In this document: in pieces, positions 44,694 to 54,692 of the stretch
Layout of the letters: each line of letters starts with the position of its first letter
Position numbering within the stretch: position 1 is the first letter of the stretch
The notes under the pieces: generated by a model
The model's database searches: none
What the model was told of the DNA's origin: nothing
Seen by the model: the letters and a program-made list of their open reading frames with translations, nothing else
Position numbers and translations under genes: made by a program
DNA from: Haliscomenobacteraceae bacterium
GTDB lineage: Bacteria; Bacteroidota; Bacteroidia; Chitinophagales; Saprospiraceae
DNA length: 64,000 nucleotides
Direction of reading: 5' to 3'
Assembly: GCA_947501115.1 (NCBI GenBank)
Contig: CANMVX010000015.1
Location: forward strand, 1 to 64,000

Positions 44694-45788
44694 ATGGAGA
44701 TTTTTCATATTGATGAGGATATTAGAAAGTCAGATACACTGCCTTCATCTTTTTATAGAGAAAGGGAGTGGTTTGAACGCTCTATTTCTGAAATTTGGGA
44801 AAAATGTTGGATTTTTATAGGTAATAATACCGATCAGGCTCCGGTTGGCACTTTAACGCCTATGGTCTTATTACCGGATGTTTTAAATGAACCTGTTGTC
44901 CTTTCCACAGATTCAGATGGGGAGGTATATTGTTTATCGAACGTTTGTACGCATAGGGGTAAATTGGTAGTTTCTTCCTCCTGTTCCGGACAGCGGATAC
45001 TTCGTTGTGGTTATCATGGACGGTGTTTCAGACTAAATGGGACATTTAAAAGTATGCCTGAATTTGACCAGACAGAAAATTTCCCAACGGAAAGGGATCA
45101 TTTGAAACAATTGCCGCTGGCTACTTTTTTTCCTTTGTACTTCACCTCCATTAATCCCCTTGCTTCATTTGCCACTTTCATTCAACCCATGTTGGATAGA
45201 GTTTCATTTTTACCTTTACATACCCTCACCTTTAATCCTGATGCTTCCAAAGATTTCGATGTAAGGGCGCATTGGGCGTTATATGTTGACAATTATCTGG
45301 AAGGTTTTCATATTCCGTTTGTACATCCGGCGTTGAATCAAGCTATAGAATTTGAAAAATATGAATATCACTTATTTGAATGGGGTAATCTACAAATAGG
45401 TGTTGCGGCTGACGATGAACCATATTTTAATACGCCAAAAGGTCATGTGGACGAGGGCAAGAAAATATATGCCTATTATTTTTGGATTTTCCCCAATTTG
45501 ATGTTCAATTTTTATCCCTGGGGTTTATCCTTAAATGTTGTAGAACCCAAAGGACATAAAATGACGGTGGTGAAATTCCGCTCATATTATTTTGAGGGAA
45601 CCTCATTCGATCGAGAAAAGAACCAATTAGATGTCACCGAATTAGAAGACGAAGAGGTGGTCGAATCTGTTCAAATGGGAATGCAAGGCCGATATTATAA
45701 TAGGGGAAGGTATTCTGTTAACATGGAAATTAATGTCCATCACTTCCATCGTATCATTTCAAACCTATTGAATAAGCAAAAAGACTAA
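44694..45788 (+). CDS. Rieske non-heme iron oxygenase, alpha-subunit type
   Basis: 364 residues. The Rieske [2Fe-2S] ligands are complete: Cys85-x-His87 (CTHRG) and Cys105-x2-His108 (CGYHG). The mononuclear iron facial triad begins with the bridging Asp199 region and His206/His211 (DNYLEGFHIPFVHP). These enzymes use O2 and electrons from a reductase to hydroxylate or demethylate aromatics, quaternary amines or similar compounds. No ferredoxin, reductase or beta subunit lies nearby, so electron supply must come from elsewhere. It is translationally linked to the DUF5916 gene. Substrate unknown. Confidence 0.92.
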   Translation: MEIFHIDEDIRKSDTLPSSFYREREWFERSISEIWEKCWIFIGNNTDQAPVGTLTPMVLLPDVLNEPVVLSTDSDGEVYCLSNVCTHRGKLVVSSSCSGQRILRCGYHGRCFRLNGTFKSMPEFDQTENFPTERDHLKQLPLATFFPLYFTSINPLASFATFIQPMLDRVSFLPLHTLTFNPDASKDFDVRAHWALYVDNYLEGFHIPFVHPALNQAIEFEKYEYHLFEWGNLQIGVAADDEPYFNTPKGHVDEGKKIYAYYFWIFPNLMFNFYPWGLSLNVVEPKGHKMTVVKFRSYYFEGTSFDREKNQLDVTELEDEEVVESVQMGMQGRYYNRGRYSVNMEINVHHFHRIISNLLNKQKD

Positions 45789-45826
45789 AAATATAGTATT
45801 TTGTCTATAAGTTTCATTAATCTGCT

Positions 45827-45852
45827 GTTAATTAAAGTACATTTTAATTAAC
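45827..45852. promoter_or_regulatory. Perfect 10-bp inverted repeat upstream of the TonB/T9SS/PorV-like operon
   Basis: GTTAATTAAA, a 6-bp spacer and TTTAATTAAC form a perfect 26-bp dyad, 43 nt before the ATG of the receptor gene and 39 nt after the Rieske stop. There is no immediate T-run, so an operator fits better than a terminator, though it could do both. Confidence 0.45.
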
Positions 45853-45894
45853 TTGCACTTTTATTTTTAGCTATTGAAAAAATATAAGGCTCAG

Positions 45895-48800
45895 ATGCAA
45901 AGAATTCTATTTATCTCTTTTATTCTACTTTGTTTATCGGTTGTTTTTCTTCAGGCTCAAACCTCATTAGGGGGGAAAGTAATCGATGAAGAGTCAAAAG
46001 AGCCCATCTCTTTCGGCACTATTGCCTTATTTAAAAATGGGGTTTTAGTTACTGGAACGGAGACAGATGTAGAGGGATATTTTAATTTCCCCGACATGGA
46101 TCCAGGTCTTTATGACGTTGAAGCCAGTTACTTGGGCTATACCTCCAGAAGGATTACGGGAGTAAAAGTTTTGGCTGGAAAGTCAACTAAGTTAGATATT
46201 CAACTTGGTTCTGATGGAGGCGTTGTGTTACAGGAAATTACCATAGTTGAATATAAGGTGCCATTGATTGAGCAAGATAATACTACGTCTGGTTCGGTTA
46301 TTACGAGCGATCAAATACGGTCATTACCTACGAGAAATATTAATGCTTTAGCTGCTACTACAGCAGGTTTAGCCGCTGCCGATGAGGGGAAAGCGATAAC
46401 TATCAGGGGTTCTCGTTCCGATGCTACAAACTACTATATCGACGGTATCAGAATTCAGGGTAACCTCATTCCAGAATCAGAAATAGATCAGCTTCAAGTA
46501 ATTACGGGGGGGATTGAAGCGCAATATGGTGATGTGACCGGAGGTATTATCTCCATCACAACAAAGGGTCCGTCAAATAAATTTAGTGGGGGAGTAGAAG
46601 TTGAATCATCTAAATATCTTGATCCATACAGCAACAGTTTAATAGGTGTAAACCTGAGTGGACCCATTTTAAAAAATAAGAAGGGTCAATCTATTTTGGG
46701 TTACCGTTTCTCGGGAAGATATACCCATCAGTACGAGGATAATCCACCAGCTACCTCAATTTATAGGGTTAAAGAGGACAAATTAGCAGAGTTAGAGGCT
46801 AATCCAGTAACCGCCCTTGGGTCAAGTTTCATCATAAGCGCTGATAACCTGCTTGCCGATGATGTTGATATTTTAAAAGCCAGAAATAACGAAACGAATG
46901 AGAGGCTTGATCTAACTGGTAAAATTGATGCGCGATTAGGTGAATCTATTGATATGACGCTTACCGGAGCACTTACCGATGCTAAAAATCAATTTACGCC
47001 AGGTGGTTGGGGCGTTCTGAACAGTAAAAATAATCCGTTCAGTTTAGGAAGAACGTATAGAGCAAATTTTAGATTAAGACAAAGATTTGGTGCAAATGGA
47101 GGTGCCGGTAATGAAAAAGGGGCTATTCAAAATGCTTCATATACCTTGCAGGGAGGTTATGAAAAATCGACAGGGGAACAAGCTGACCAACGACATGGGT
47201 TTAATTATTTTGATTATGGGTATGTGGGAAAATTTGATTTGGAATGGGTACCTACCTTTGCGCTGGCCTTTGATCCTGCTTCTCAAGGTGTAGCCATGCA
47301 ACATACAGATTACAGACAGGTACTTAGAAAATATACCCCGGGAGAGCAAAATCCTGTTCTTTCAAATTATAATAATGCGCTCGACCTTAAACAGGGTGAG
47401 GGAATTAATCCACAAGTTGGAAAATATATATTATCTAATTTTTTCAATAGTCAAAATTTACTTTCCTTGGGCAACTTTATAGCACCCAACGGATTTATAT
47501 CCCCTGTTTATAACAACTCATGGGGTTTTCATACCAATGTTGGCTGGGTATATAATACGGCGGGAAGGTCCACAAATGATGTATATTCATTTAATGCCAG
47601 AACTAATTTTGACTGGATTCCAGGTAGTTCGAAAAATGGCAGACACAATATACAAATAGGGTTTATTTATGAGGAGCGTTTAAATAGAAGTTATACTGTT
47701 ATTCCGAGAGGACTTTGGGATATCGCCAGACAGCAGGCAAATAATCATATTCAAGGTATTGCCCCCAATGCAGATACCATAGGTTATATTGATTTACCCA
47801 ATTTCCCGAAAACACCTCTTCGCGCTTTATCTATTGTAAATAGTGAGGACAACAAATTTTATAAATCTATCAGAGAAGAATTAGGTTTACCTCTTACTAC
47901 TTTTGTAAATGTAGATGGGTTGGATCCCGATCAATTGAGGTTAGATATGTTTTCGGCAAAGGAATTAAATGATCAAAACGCAATAAGTTATTTTGGCCAC
48001 GACTATTTAGGTCGCCCTTTCGATGGTACGTTTGAAGATTTTTTTTCTACGGTTGACGAAAATGGAGTAAGAACTTTTCCCGTAGCTCCGAACAGACCTA
48101 TTTATTCTGCAGCCTATATCCAGGATAAATTTACATTCAGAGATATTATCTTCAGGTTAGGCGTACGTATGGACAGATATGACGCTAATACCAGGGTATT
48201 AAAAGACCCATATTCGTTGTATGACATTATGGAGGCCTCAGAATTTCATAACCTTCCGGAAACAAAATCTGAAAAACCAGGTAGCATTGGCGATGATTAC
48301 AAAGTTTATCTAAATGACAGTGGAACGGACGTGTTGGCTTATCGCGATGGTGACTTATGGTATAGGTCAAATGGTAATCCTGTTAATAGTCCGATAGATA
48401 TCTTTTCCGGAGGATTAGTATTTCCAAAATACAAGGATCCCCGGGCACAAAATATAAATAACTACATCAAAGATAAGGCATTTGACCCATCAGTTTCTTT
48501 CAAGGATTATGAAGTTCAGGTAAATTTTATGCCTCGACTAGCCTTTTCTTTTCCTATTTCTGATGACGCTAACTTCTTTGCACACTACGATGTACTTATT
48601 CAGCGACCGCCTTCAAATACTTTGGCCACAGCGTTAGATTATTTTTACTTCACTGATTTCCCATCGGTTATTCGAAATAACCCAGATCTAAGGCCGGAGA
48701 GAACAATAGATTATGAAGTAGGATTTCAACAAAAGTTATCAGCAACTTCAAAGTTAAAAATCGCGGCATATTATAAGGAATTGAGAGATATGATTCAGCA

Positions 48801-49554
48801 AAGAACCTATTTCCCTGTGCCCATAGTTAACCAATATACGACTTACGGAAATTTGGATTTTGGCACAGTTAAAGGATTTTCTTTTGAATATGAAATGCGC
48901 AGAACAGGGAATCTTTCTTTAGTGACCAATTATACCCTTCAGTTTGCTGATGGTACAGGTTCTGATGCTAATTCACAGAGAGGTTTAACGAGCAGAGGCA
49001 ATCTCCGGACCCTGTTTCCTTTGAATTTTGATGAAAGACATCGCGTAAATATGAATTTAGATTACCGGTTCGGGGCAGGAAAATTTTATAATGGACCTAA
49101 TCTTTTTGGTTCTGATATCCTTGCCAATGCAGGTCTGAGTTTGCAGGCCATTGCTGTTTCTGGTCGTCCTTATACGGCAACAATCACTCCTCTTGAATTA
49201 GGAGGGGCTCAAACAGCTGGTTCAATTAATGGATCTCGCAAACCATGGAACTATACCATTAATTTACGAGTGGATAAAGTGGTTCAAGTAAGTAAAGGTT
49301 TAAGCATGAATATTTATTGTAGGGTGTCAAATCTGCTCAATCAACAAAATATTTTAAATGTTTATTCTTCCACAGGATCACCAAAGGATGACGGATTTCT
49401 TGCTTCCTCGAATGGTCAGGACAAGCTACTAAACATAGTAAATTCAAATAGGGTGGTTGATGCTTATTTGGCGTCTTACCAGTGGGCATTGTTAAATCCT
49501 GGGTTATTTAGCTTACCGAGAAGGATTTTTGCCGGTGTGATTATGGATTTTTAA
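45895..49554 (+). CDS. Large TonB-dependent receptor (CarboxypepD_reg, plug, barrel)
   Basis: 1219-residue outer-membrane receptor. Signal peptide (1-22, VVFLQAQ), CarboxypepD_reg domain (about 23-110, GGKVIDEESKEPISFGTIA), plug (about 130-235) with RSLPTRNINALAATTAGL, ITIRGSRSDATNYYIDGIRI and IEAQYGDVTGGIISITTKG, then an unusually long barrel with extended loops. A TTG opens the frame at 45874, but ATG 45895 starts directly at a signal peptide. No SusD homologue follows; instead a 1324-residue secreted protein starts 9 nt downstream and a PorV/PorQ-family gene after that. Loop size and partners suggest a protein- or complex-building role rather than simple sugar uptake (inference). Confidence 0.92.
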   Translation: MQRILFISFILLCLSVVFLQAQTSLGGKVIDEESKEPISFGTIALFKNGVLVTGTETDVEGYFNFPDMDPGLYDVEASYLGYTSRRITGVKVLAGKSTKLDIQLGSDGGVVLQEITIVEYKVPLIEQDNTTSGSVITSDQIRSLPTRNINALAATTAGLAAADEGKAITIRGSRSDATNYYIDGIRIQGNLIPESEIDQLQVITGGIEAQYGDVTGGIISITTKGPSNKFSGGVEVESSKYLDPYSNSLIGVNLSGPILKNKKGQSILGYRFSGRYTHQYEDNPPATSIYRVKEDKLAELEANPVTALGSSFIISADNLLADDVDILKARNNETNERLDLTGKIDARLGESIDMTLTGALTDAKNQFTPGGWGVLNSKNNPFSLGRTYRANFRLRQRFGANGGAGNEKGAIQNASYTLQGGYEKSTGEQADQRHGFNYFDYGYVGKFDLEWVPTFALAFDPASQGVAMQHTDYRQVLRKYTPGEQNPVLSNYNNALDLKQGEGINPQVGKYILSNFFNSQNLLSLGNFIAPNGFISPVYNNSWGFHTNVGWVYNTAGRSTNDVYSFNARTNFDWIPGSSKNGRHNIQIGFIYEERLNRSYTVIPRGLWDIARQQANNHIQGIAPNADTIGYIDLPNFPKTPLRALSIVNSEDNKFYKSIREELGLPLTTFVNVDGLDPDQLRLDMFSAKELNDQNAISYFGHDYLGRPFDGTFEDFFSTVDENGVRTFPVAPNRPIYSAAYIQDKFTFRDIIFRLGVRMDRYDANTRVLKDPYSLYDIMEASEFHNLPETKSEKPGSIGDDYKVYLNDSGTDVLAYRDGDLWYRSNGNPVNSPIDIFSGGLVFPKYKDPRAQNINNYIKDKAFDPSVSFKDYEVQVNFMPRLAFSFPISDDANFFAHYDVLIQRPPSNTLATALDYFYFTDFPSVIRNNPDLRPERTIDYEVGFQQKLSATSKLKIAAYYKELRDMIQQRTYFPVPIVNQYTTYGNLDFGTVKGFSFEYEMRRTGNLSLVTNYTLQFADGTGSDANSQRGLTSRGNLRTLFPLNFDERHRVNMNLDYRFGAGKFYNGPNLFGSDILANAGLSLQAIAVSGRPYTATITPLELGGAQTAGSINGSRKPWNYTINLRVDKVVQVSKGLSMNIYCRVSNLLNQQNILNVYSSTGSPKDDGFLASSNGQDKLLNIVNSNRVVDAYLASYQWALLNPGLFSLPRRIFAGVIMDF

Positions 49555-49563
49555 ATTGAAATT

Positions 49564-52500
49564 ATGACTAGGATGGTATATAAAAGGTTAATTAGCATCG
49601 TTTCTTTTAGCATTTTAATGGGGGTTATTTTATCTCCTATTGTAATGACTGCCAGAAATAATCCTTTGTTAAAAGAAAGAAGAGGCAATACGACAGTAAA
49701 ACTGCGATTTGCTGAAAATTGCAATAATGCAGTAGCTCAGATTGATCAGGCAATAAATAATGTAAGAGCACGATTAACTACTGGAGGGGATGTTTGGTGG
49801 GACAGTAATGACGGCCGATACATTGTACCGAAAGTACCAGCTGGTCTTCCTGAGGTTTCTTCTATTTTTGCAGGAGCAGTTTGGTTGGGTGGCGTTGACC
49901 CCGCTGGTAATTTAAAAGTGGCCGCTCAAACGTATGGTCGTAGTTCAGGCGATTTTGACTTCTGGCCTGGTCCACTTAATCCTGAAACAGGAAAAACTAA
50001 TCAAGCGATATGTTCCCGTTGGGACCGTTTCTTCACTGTTAAAGGAGAAAATATCAGAGAGCATATCAGAAAATTTCAACTGGCGGAGAAAAGTGGCGTA
50101 GCTTATAATCCCGATGATATTCCCAGAGATATAAAAGGTTGGCCAGCTCGTGGGAATGAATTCTTCTTCGATATTCATAATTTTGAATTACCTAATACCT
50201 CGCAAGGCCTTGCTGCATTTTGGGATCAGGATGGAGATGGCTTATATAACCCGGACAGAGGTGATTTTCCAGTCATTGAAATAAGAGGTTGTGTATCAAA
50301 ACCGCAATTTCCGGACGAAATGATTTTCTGGGTTTATAATGATGCAGGTAATATCCATTCAGAATCTAGAGGTGACCCTATTCAGATGGAAGTACAGGTG
50401 CAAGCCTTTTCTTATGCTACCAATGACGAAATAAATGATATGACTTTTCAACGGTATAAACTCATTAACCGTGCCGTTGAAAGTATTGATTCCATGTTCT
50501 TTGCTATGTGGGTAGATGCTGACTTAGGCTGTTTTACAGATGATTATGTCGGAAGTGATGTTTCCAGAAGTCTTGGTTATATGTATAATGAAGATGCTTT
50601 AGATGGTCAAACGGGTTGTGCATGCCCTCAAGGGGTCAATACCTATTGCGATGAAGTGCCTATTTTGGGTGTGGATTATTTTAGAGGGCCCTTAGACGAA
50701 AATGGGGAAGAAATTGGTATGTCTTCTTTTACTTATTATAATAATGGAGGCGTTGGAAGTCCGGCACCTGGTACCACAGACCCTGCTACCGCTCAAGAGT
50801 ACTTTAACTATTTATCTGGTTCCTGGCGTGACGGTAGTCCTTTCACTTTCGGTGATGATGCCTATCAAGATGGTGCTAAGGTAAAATACGCTTTTTCAGA
50901 TGCACCAAATAATTCAAGAGGCTGGTCAATGTGTACTTCAAATCTTCCTTTTGGTGATCGTCGTACCATACAAGCCTCAGGCCCTTTTCGTTTAGATCCG
51001 GGTGCTGTAAATGAGCTAATCATCGGAGTAGTTTGGGTAGCAGATCAAACATATCCCTGCCCGGATATCTCAAAATTACTCGAAGCGGATGATATCGCTC
51101 AGGCATTATTTGATAATTGTTTTGAATTAACGGATGGACCTGATGCCCCGGATATTGATTTTATAGAGCTGGATAGAGAGATTATTGCTGTATTTACAAA
51201 TGATAGCATTACTTCTAATAATGCTTTTGAAGGTTATGCTCAGCGTGGTTTGCAAATTCCAGCTGGTGCAAAGGATAGTTTATATACCTTTGAAGGGTAC
51301 AAATTGTATCAATTATCCAATTCTTCAGTAACGATTGCAGATTTAGAAAATCCTGATAAATCACGATTGATTTATCAAGTAGATTTAAAAAACAACATAA
51401 ATAGAATTTTCAATTGGAAAACCATTGATAATCCGACAGGAGAGGAGTACTATGTTCCTGAGTTAAAAGTTGAAGGTGGGAATAATGGTATTCAACATAC
51501 TTTTAAGATTAAGGAAGATCAATTTTCAGAAGGCGATCGCAGATTAATTAATCATAAGAAATATTATTTTGTCGCGGTTGCTTACGCACATAATAATTAT
51601 AGAGTTTTTGACCCCAAAGCAGTACTGGGGCAAAGAAAGCCTTATTTGGAGGGGAGAAGGAATATTGGAGACGGTAGAAATCCATTTTATACGGTATTAC
51701 CTCATCCAACCACAGATAAAATATTAAATGCCAGTTATGGTGAAGGAACGGTTATTACCCGTATTTCAGGAGCTGGAACAGGAGCTAATTTTCTTGATAT
51801 TTCTGATGCGACCAGGTCTGCGATATTGGGTACTTCTTTCAATGGACAGATAACTTATCTTCCTGGAAGAGCGCCCATCCAAGTGAAAATTTTTAATCCT
51901 TTGGAAGTAAAGGACGGACAGTTTGAACTAAAGTTTAAAGACAATAATGCTACTAACGGGATTTTAGAATCTCCTGTTACCTGGGAGTTAAGAAATCTTA
52001 GAGATCCGAATAGTCCGGTTATCAGATCAGAAAGACCTATTGAGCAGTTGAACGAACAGATCATCAGAGCATTTGGTTTCTCCATTATAATAGGTCAGGT
52101 TTCAGAACCGGGGAGTTTAAAAGATGCCAAAAATGGGACTATTGGTATTGAAGTTACTTACAAAGATAAAAATGGTGCGCAATGGCTGGGATTTATCAAT
52201 GATGGATTTAGTGCAGGTCCCACGAACTTTGACGCAACCGTTTTTGATTATATTTCAACGGGTGACGGGCAAGTTGATGCGGTATTAGATCCAACCCAGG
52301 CTTTTTCAAAAATGGGTGCCGGACAATTTACTCCCTATTTCCTTGCCGATTGGAGAGTAAAAGGGGAGAGAGATCCTGCCTATATTTCTCCCGCTATTTC
52401 TGATAATAGCGCTAGTTCCATTCTAAGAACACGAATGAAATTAGCCGATTTGAATAATGTGGATATTGTTTTCACAAAAGATAAGAGTCTTTGGAGTAAG

Positions 52501-53538
52501 TGTGTTATCATTGAGTCTGCTAACAGATTTTATCGTACCCAAGGGTTTAATACAGAGGGAAATCGCAGGCACTTTGATTTAAGGGCCAGGCCTGGGGTAA
52601 CAAAAGATGATACAAATAGTGATGGTTTACCGGACCCAAATACAGCTGATTTAACAGAGGGATTTGGATGGTTCCCAGGCTATGCCATAGATGTGGAAAC
52701 AGGTAGAAGGCTAAATATTTTCTTTGGGGAAAATTCTGTTTATAATGGTACCGTATTGGAAAACTATAAGTTGGGTGCCGATATGATGTTTAACCCTGAT
52801 AACTTAGTCCGTTTAGCGGGGGTAAGTAACGGAAATCTTGGATTCTATCCTGTTGGTGGACAGCACTTTGTATATGTTACGAAGCAAACGTATGACGAAT
52901 GCAAGGCAATTAGAAATTCATTGAGAAATGCAGCGCCTGTCGCTAAGATTCTTGCCTTGCAGGAGATTACCTGGTCTGGTCTGATTTTTAATCAATCTAC
53001 AACCCCGTTTCTTTCTTACAAAGATGGTTTGATTCCAAATGACGCTGTTGTAAAAATTCGTGTTAATAATCCTTACTCGTTGGCAGGAAATGAAAATAAC
53101 GGCCACCCTGTTTATCGCTTTCAATTTGATAAAAAGGAAGCAGAAAAGCGGGATGCAAGTAATTACAATGCTGCTTTAGATGCAATAAACGTAGTTCCTA
53201 ATCCATATTACGGTTTCTCCGATTATGAGGTTTCCCAATTTACCACGACCATTAAGTTTACTAATCTGCCCGCCAATTGTACAGTTACCATTTATTCTTT
53301 GGATGGTAAATTTATCAGGCAATATAAACGGGATGAAGTGGGAGCGGTTCCACGAGGCAACAACCGAGCCATTACGAATAATCAAATAACGCCTGATTTA
53401 GAGTGGGATTTAAGAAATAACCGGGGAATTCCAGTTGCAAGTGGTGTTTATTTGATGAATATTGACGCGGGCGAATTGGGATCTAAAACGATAAAGTGGT
53501 TTGGTGTAAACAGAAAATTTGATCCTTCTGGATTGTAA
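49564..53538 (+). CDS. Large secreted protein with T9SS-like C-terminal domain, unknown function
   Basis: 1324 residues. Signal peptide or hydrophobic leader (1-30, LMGVILSPIVMTARN). The body shows no catalytic motif I recognise. Visible features: several Asp/Gly-rich loops that could bind calcium (DQDGDGLYNPDRGDFP near 220, DTNSDGLPDPNTADL near 1020) and a Cys-rich patch near 340-365 (GCACPQGVNTYC). The C-terminus, from about 1200, resembles a T9SS type A domain (VVPNPYYGFSDYE; TIYSLDGKFIRQYKRDE; GVYLMNIDAGELGSKTIKW) but carries roughly 12 extra residues. It lies between a TonB receptor (9 nt) and a PorV/PorQ-family gene (20 nt). Likely a surface partner of that receptor. Confidence 0.85.
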   Translation: MTRMVYKRLISIVSFSILMGVILSPIVMTARNNPLLKERRGNTTVKLRFAENCNNAVAQIDQAINNVRARLTTGGDVWWDSNDGRYIVPKVPAGLPEVSSIFAGAVWLGGVDPAGNLKVAAQTYGRSSGDFDFWPGPLNPETGKTNQAICSRWDRFFTVKGENIREHIRKFQLAEKSGVAYNPDDIPRDIKGWPARGNEFFFDIHNFELPNTSQGLAAFWDQDGDGLYNPDRGDFPVIEIRGCVSKPQFPDEMIFWVYNDAGNIHSESRGDPIQMEVQVQAFSYATNDEINDMTFQRYKLINRAVESIDSMFFAMWVDADLGCFTDDYVGSDVSRSLGYMYNEDALDGQTGCACPQGVNTYCDEVPILGVDYFRGPLDENGEEIGMSSFTYYNNGGVGSPAPGTTDPATAQEYFNYLSGSWRDGSPFTFGDDAYQDGAKVKYAFSDAPNNSRGWSMCTSNLPFGDRRTIQASGPFRLDPGAVNELIIGVVWVADQTYPCPDISKLLEADDIAQALFDNCFELTDGPDAPDIDFIELDREIIAVFTNDSITSNNAFEGYAQRGLQIPAGAKDSLYTFEGYKLYQLSNSSVTIADLENPDKSRLIYQVDLKNNINRIFNWKTIDNPTGEEYYVPELKVEGGNNGIQHTFKIKEDQFSEGDRRLINHKKYYFVAVAYAHNNYRVFDPKAVLGQRKPYLEGRRNIGDGRNPFYTVLPHPTTDKILNASYGEGTVITRISGAGTGANFLDISDATRSAILGTSFNGQITYLPGRAPIQVKIFNPLEVKDGQFELKFKDNNATNGILESPVTWELRNLRDPNSPVIRSERPIEQLNEQIIRAFGFSIIIGQVSEPGSLKDAKNGTIGIEVTYKDKNGAQWLGFINDGFSAGPTNFDATVFDYISTGDGQVDAVLDPTQAFSKMGAGQFTPYFLADWRVKGERDPAYISPAISDNSASSILRTRMKLADLNNVDIVFTKDKSLWSKCVIIESANRFYRTQGFNTEGNRRHFDLRARPGVTKDDTNSDGLPDPNTADLTEGFGWFPGYAIDVETGRRLNIFFGENSVYNGTVLENYKLGADMMFNPDNLVRLAGVSNGNLGFYPVGGQHFVYVTKQTYDECKAIRNSLRNAAPVAKILALQEITWSGLIFNQSTTPFLSYKDGLIPNDAVVKIRVNNPYSLAGNENNGHPVYRFQFDKKEAEKRDASNYNAALDAINVVPNPYYGFSDYEVSQFTTTIKFTNLPANCTVTIYSLDGKFIRQYKRDEVGAVPRGNNRAITNNQITPDLEWDLRNNRGIPVASGVYLMNIDAGELGSKTIKWFGVNRKFDPSGL

Positions 53539-53558
53539 ACAATGAATAATTTAATGAA

Positions 53559-54605
53559 ATGAGGATTAAGGTTTTTTTTATTATTGGTAGTTTAATTTTT
53601 CTTTCCCACCCTTTTTTAAAGGCTGGGAATCCCGACAGACAGGGTGAGGCTGGAGCTTATGAGCTACTATTGAATCCCTGGGCAAGAAGTTCTGGTTTAT
53701 TTCATATCAATACTGCTTCAGTCAGAGGGGTTGAAGCAATGAGAATTAATATTGCTGGTTTACCGCGTATAAATAGTCTGGAAATCAATCTTTCCGGAGC
53801 TAATTACTTACAAGGTACAGGCATTCGAATGAATGCTTTCGGAATTTCCCGAAAGTTGAAAAATGGCGCTGCGTTAGGTCTTAGTCTAACATCGCTAAAT
53901 TTTGGTGAAAATAAAGTAACTACAGAAGACCAACCTGAGGGAACAGGGGCAAATTTTTCTCCTAATTTCTTTAATATAGCCTTGGGCTATGCATATACCT
54001 TTGAAAATAAGGTGTCTGTTGGTATTTTGATGAGAGGTATTTCTGAATCTCTTTCTAATGTAAGCGCCTTTGGCTTGGCAATTGATGCGGGGGTTCAGTA
54101 TGTAACAGGTGATAAAGAAGAATTCAAATTCGGGATTAGTCTGAGTAATGTTGGTTCAAGGATGGTTTTTAATGGAGAAGGTCTCTCTTTTCAGGGAAAC
54201 ACCCCGAATAAAGCTGGATATCAACTTACTTTTGATCAACGCGCAGCAGGTTTCGAGTTACCGTCTATGTTAAATATTGGATTGTCCTACGATATACTTC
54301 TGGGCGAACCTCACAGGATTAGTTTGATTGGGAACTTTACTTCTAATTCTTTCAGCAGAGACCAGATAGGGGCGGGTATTGAGTATGCTCTTTGGGATTC
54401 CTTTATGTTAAGAGGTGCTTATAAATATGATCTTGGTGCTTCTACTCTGGAAGAAAGGCCTGTAAATACTGGTTTGAGTGCCGGAGGAAGTATTGATTTT
54501 CCATTATCTAAAGGGTCTAAAAATAAGATTGCTTTGGACTATGCCTATCAGGCAACCCGAGTTTGGACAGGTACGCATAATATTTCCCTTCGATTCAATT
54601 TCTAG
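53559..54605 (+). CDS. PorV/PorQ-family outer-membrane barrel protein
   Basis: 348 residues. Signal peptide (1-22, HPFLKAG). The N-terminal part (GAYELLLNPWARSSGLFHINTASVRGVEAMRINIAGL) and alternating barrel strands fit the PorV/PorQ (DUF3308) family. PorV shuttles T9SS cargo from the translocon to the attachment complex; PorQ binds the sortase PorU. As the last gene of the operon it probably serves the large secreted protein encoded just upstream; this dedicated-shuttle idea is inference. Core T9SS genes (porK-N, sov, porU) are not in the window. The ATG at 53559 follows the previous stop by 20 nt. Confidence 0.87.
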   Translation: MRIKVFFIIGSLIFLSHPFLKAGNPDRQGEAGAYELLLNPWARSSGLFHINTASVRGVEAMRINIAGLPRINSLEINLSGANYLQGTGIRMNAFGISRKLKNGAALGLSLTSLNFGENKVTTEDQPEGTGANFSPNFFNIALGYAYTFENKVSVGILMRGISESLSNVSAFGLAIDAGVQYVTGDKEEFKFGISLSNVGSRMVFNGEGLSFQGNTPNKAGYQLTFDQRAAGFELPSMLNIGLSYDILLGEPHRISLIGNFTSNSFSRDQIGAGIEYALWDSFMLRGAYKYDLGASTLEERPVNTGLSAGGSIDFPLSKGSKNKIALDYAYQATRVWTGTHNISLRFNF

Positions 54606-54646
54606 GTATATTTTTATATGGAGGATATTTAATTAGGCATTTATTC

Positions 54647-54677
54647 TTGAAAATGTAAGAATTTTGACCTATATTTG
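54647..54677 (+). promoter_or_regulatory. Promoter upstream of greA
   Basis: TTG (54647-54649), a 20-bp spacer and an exact TATATTTG -7 box (54670-54677). Predicted start near 54683 leaves a leader of about 97 nt that contains a terminator-like hairpin. Confidence 0.5.
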
Positions 54678-54692
54678 TTAAAATAATGATTG

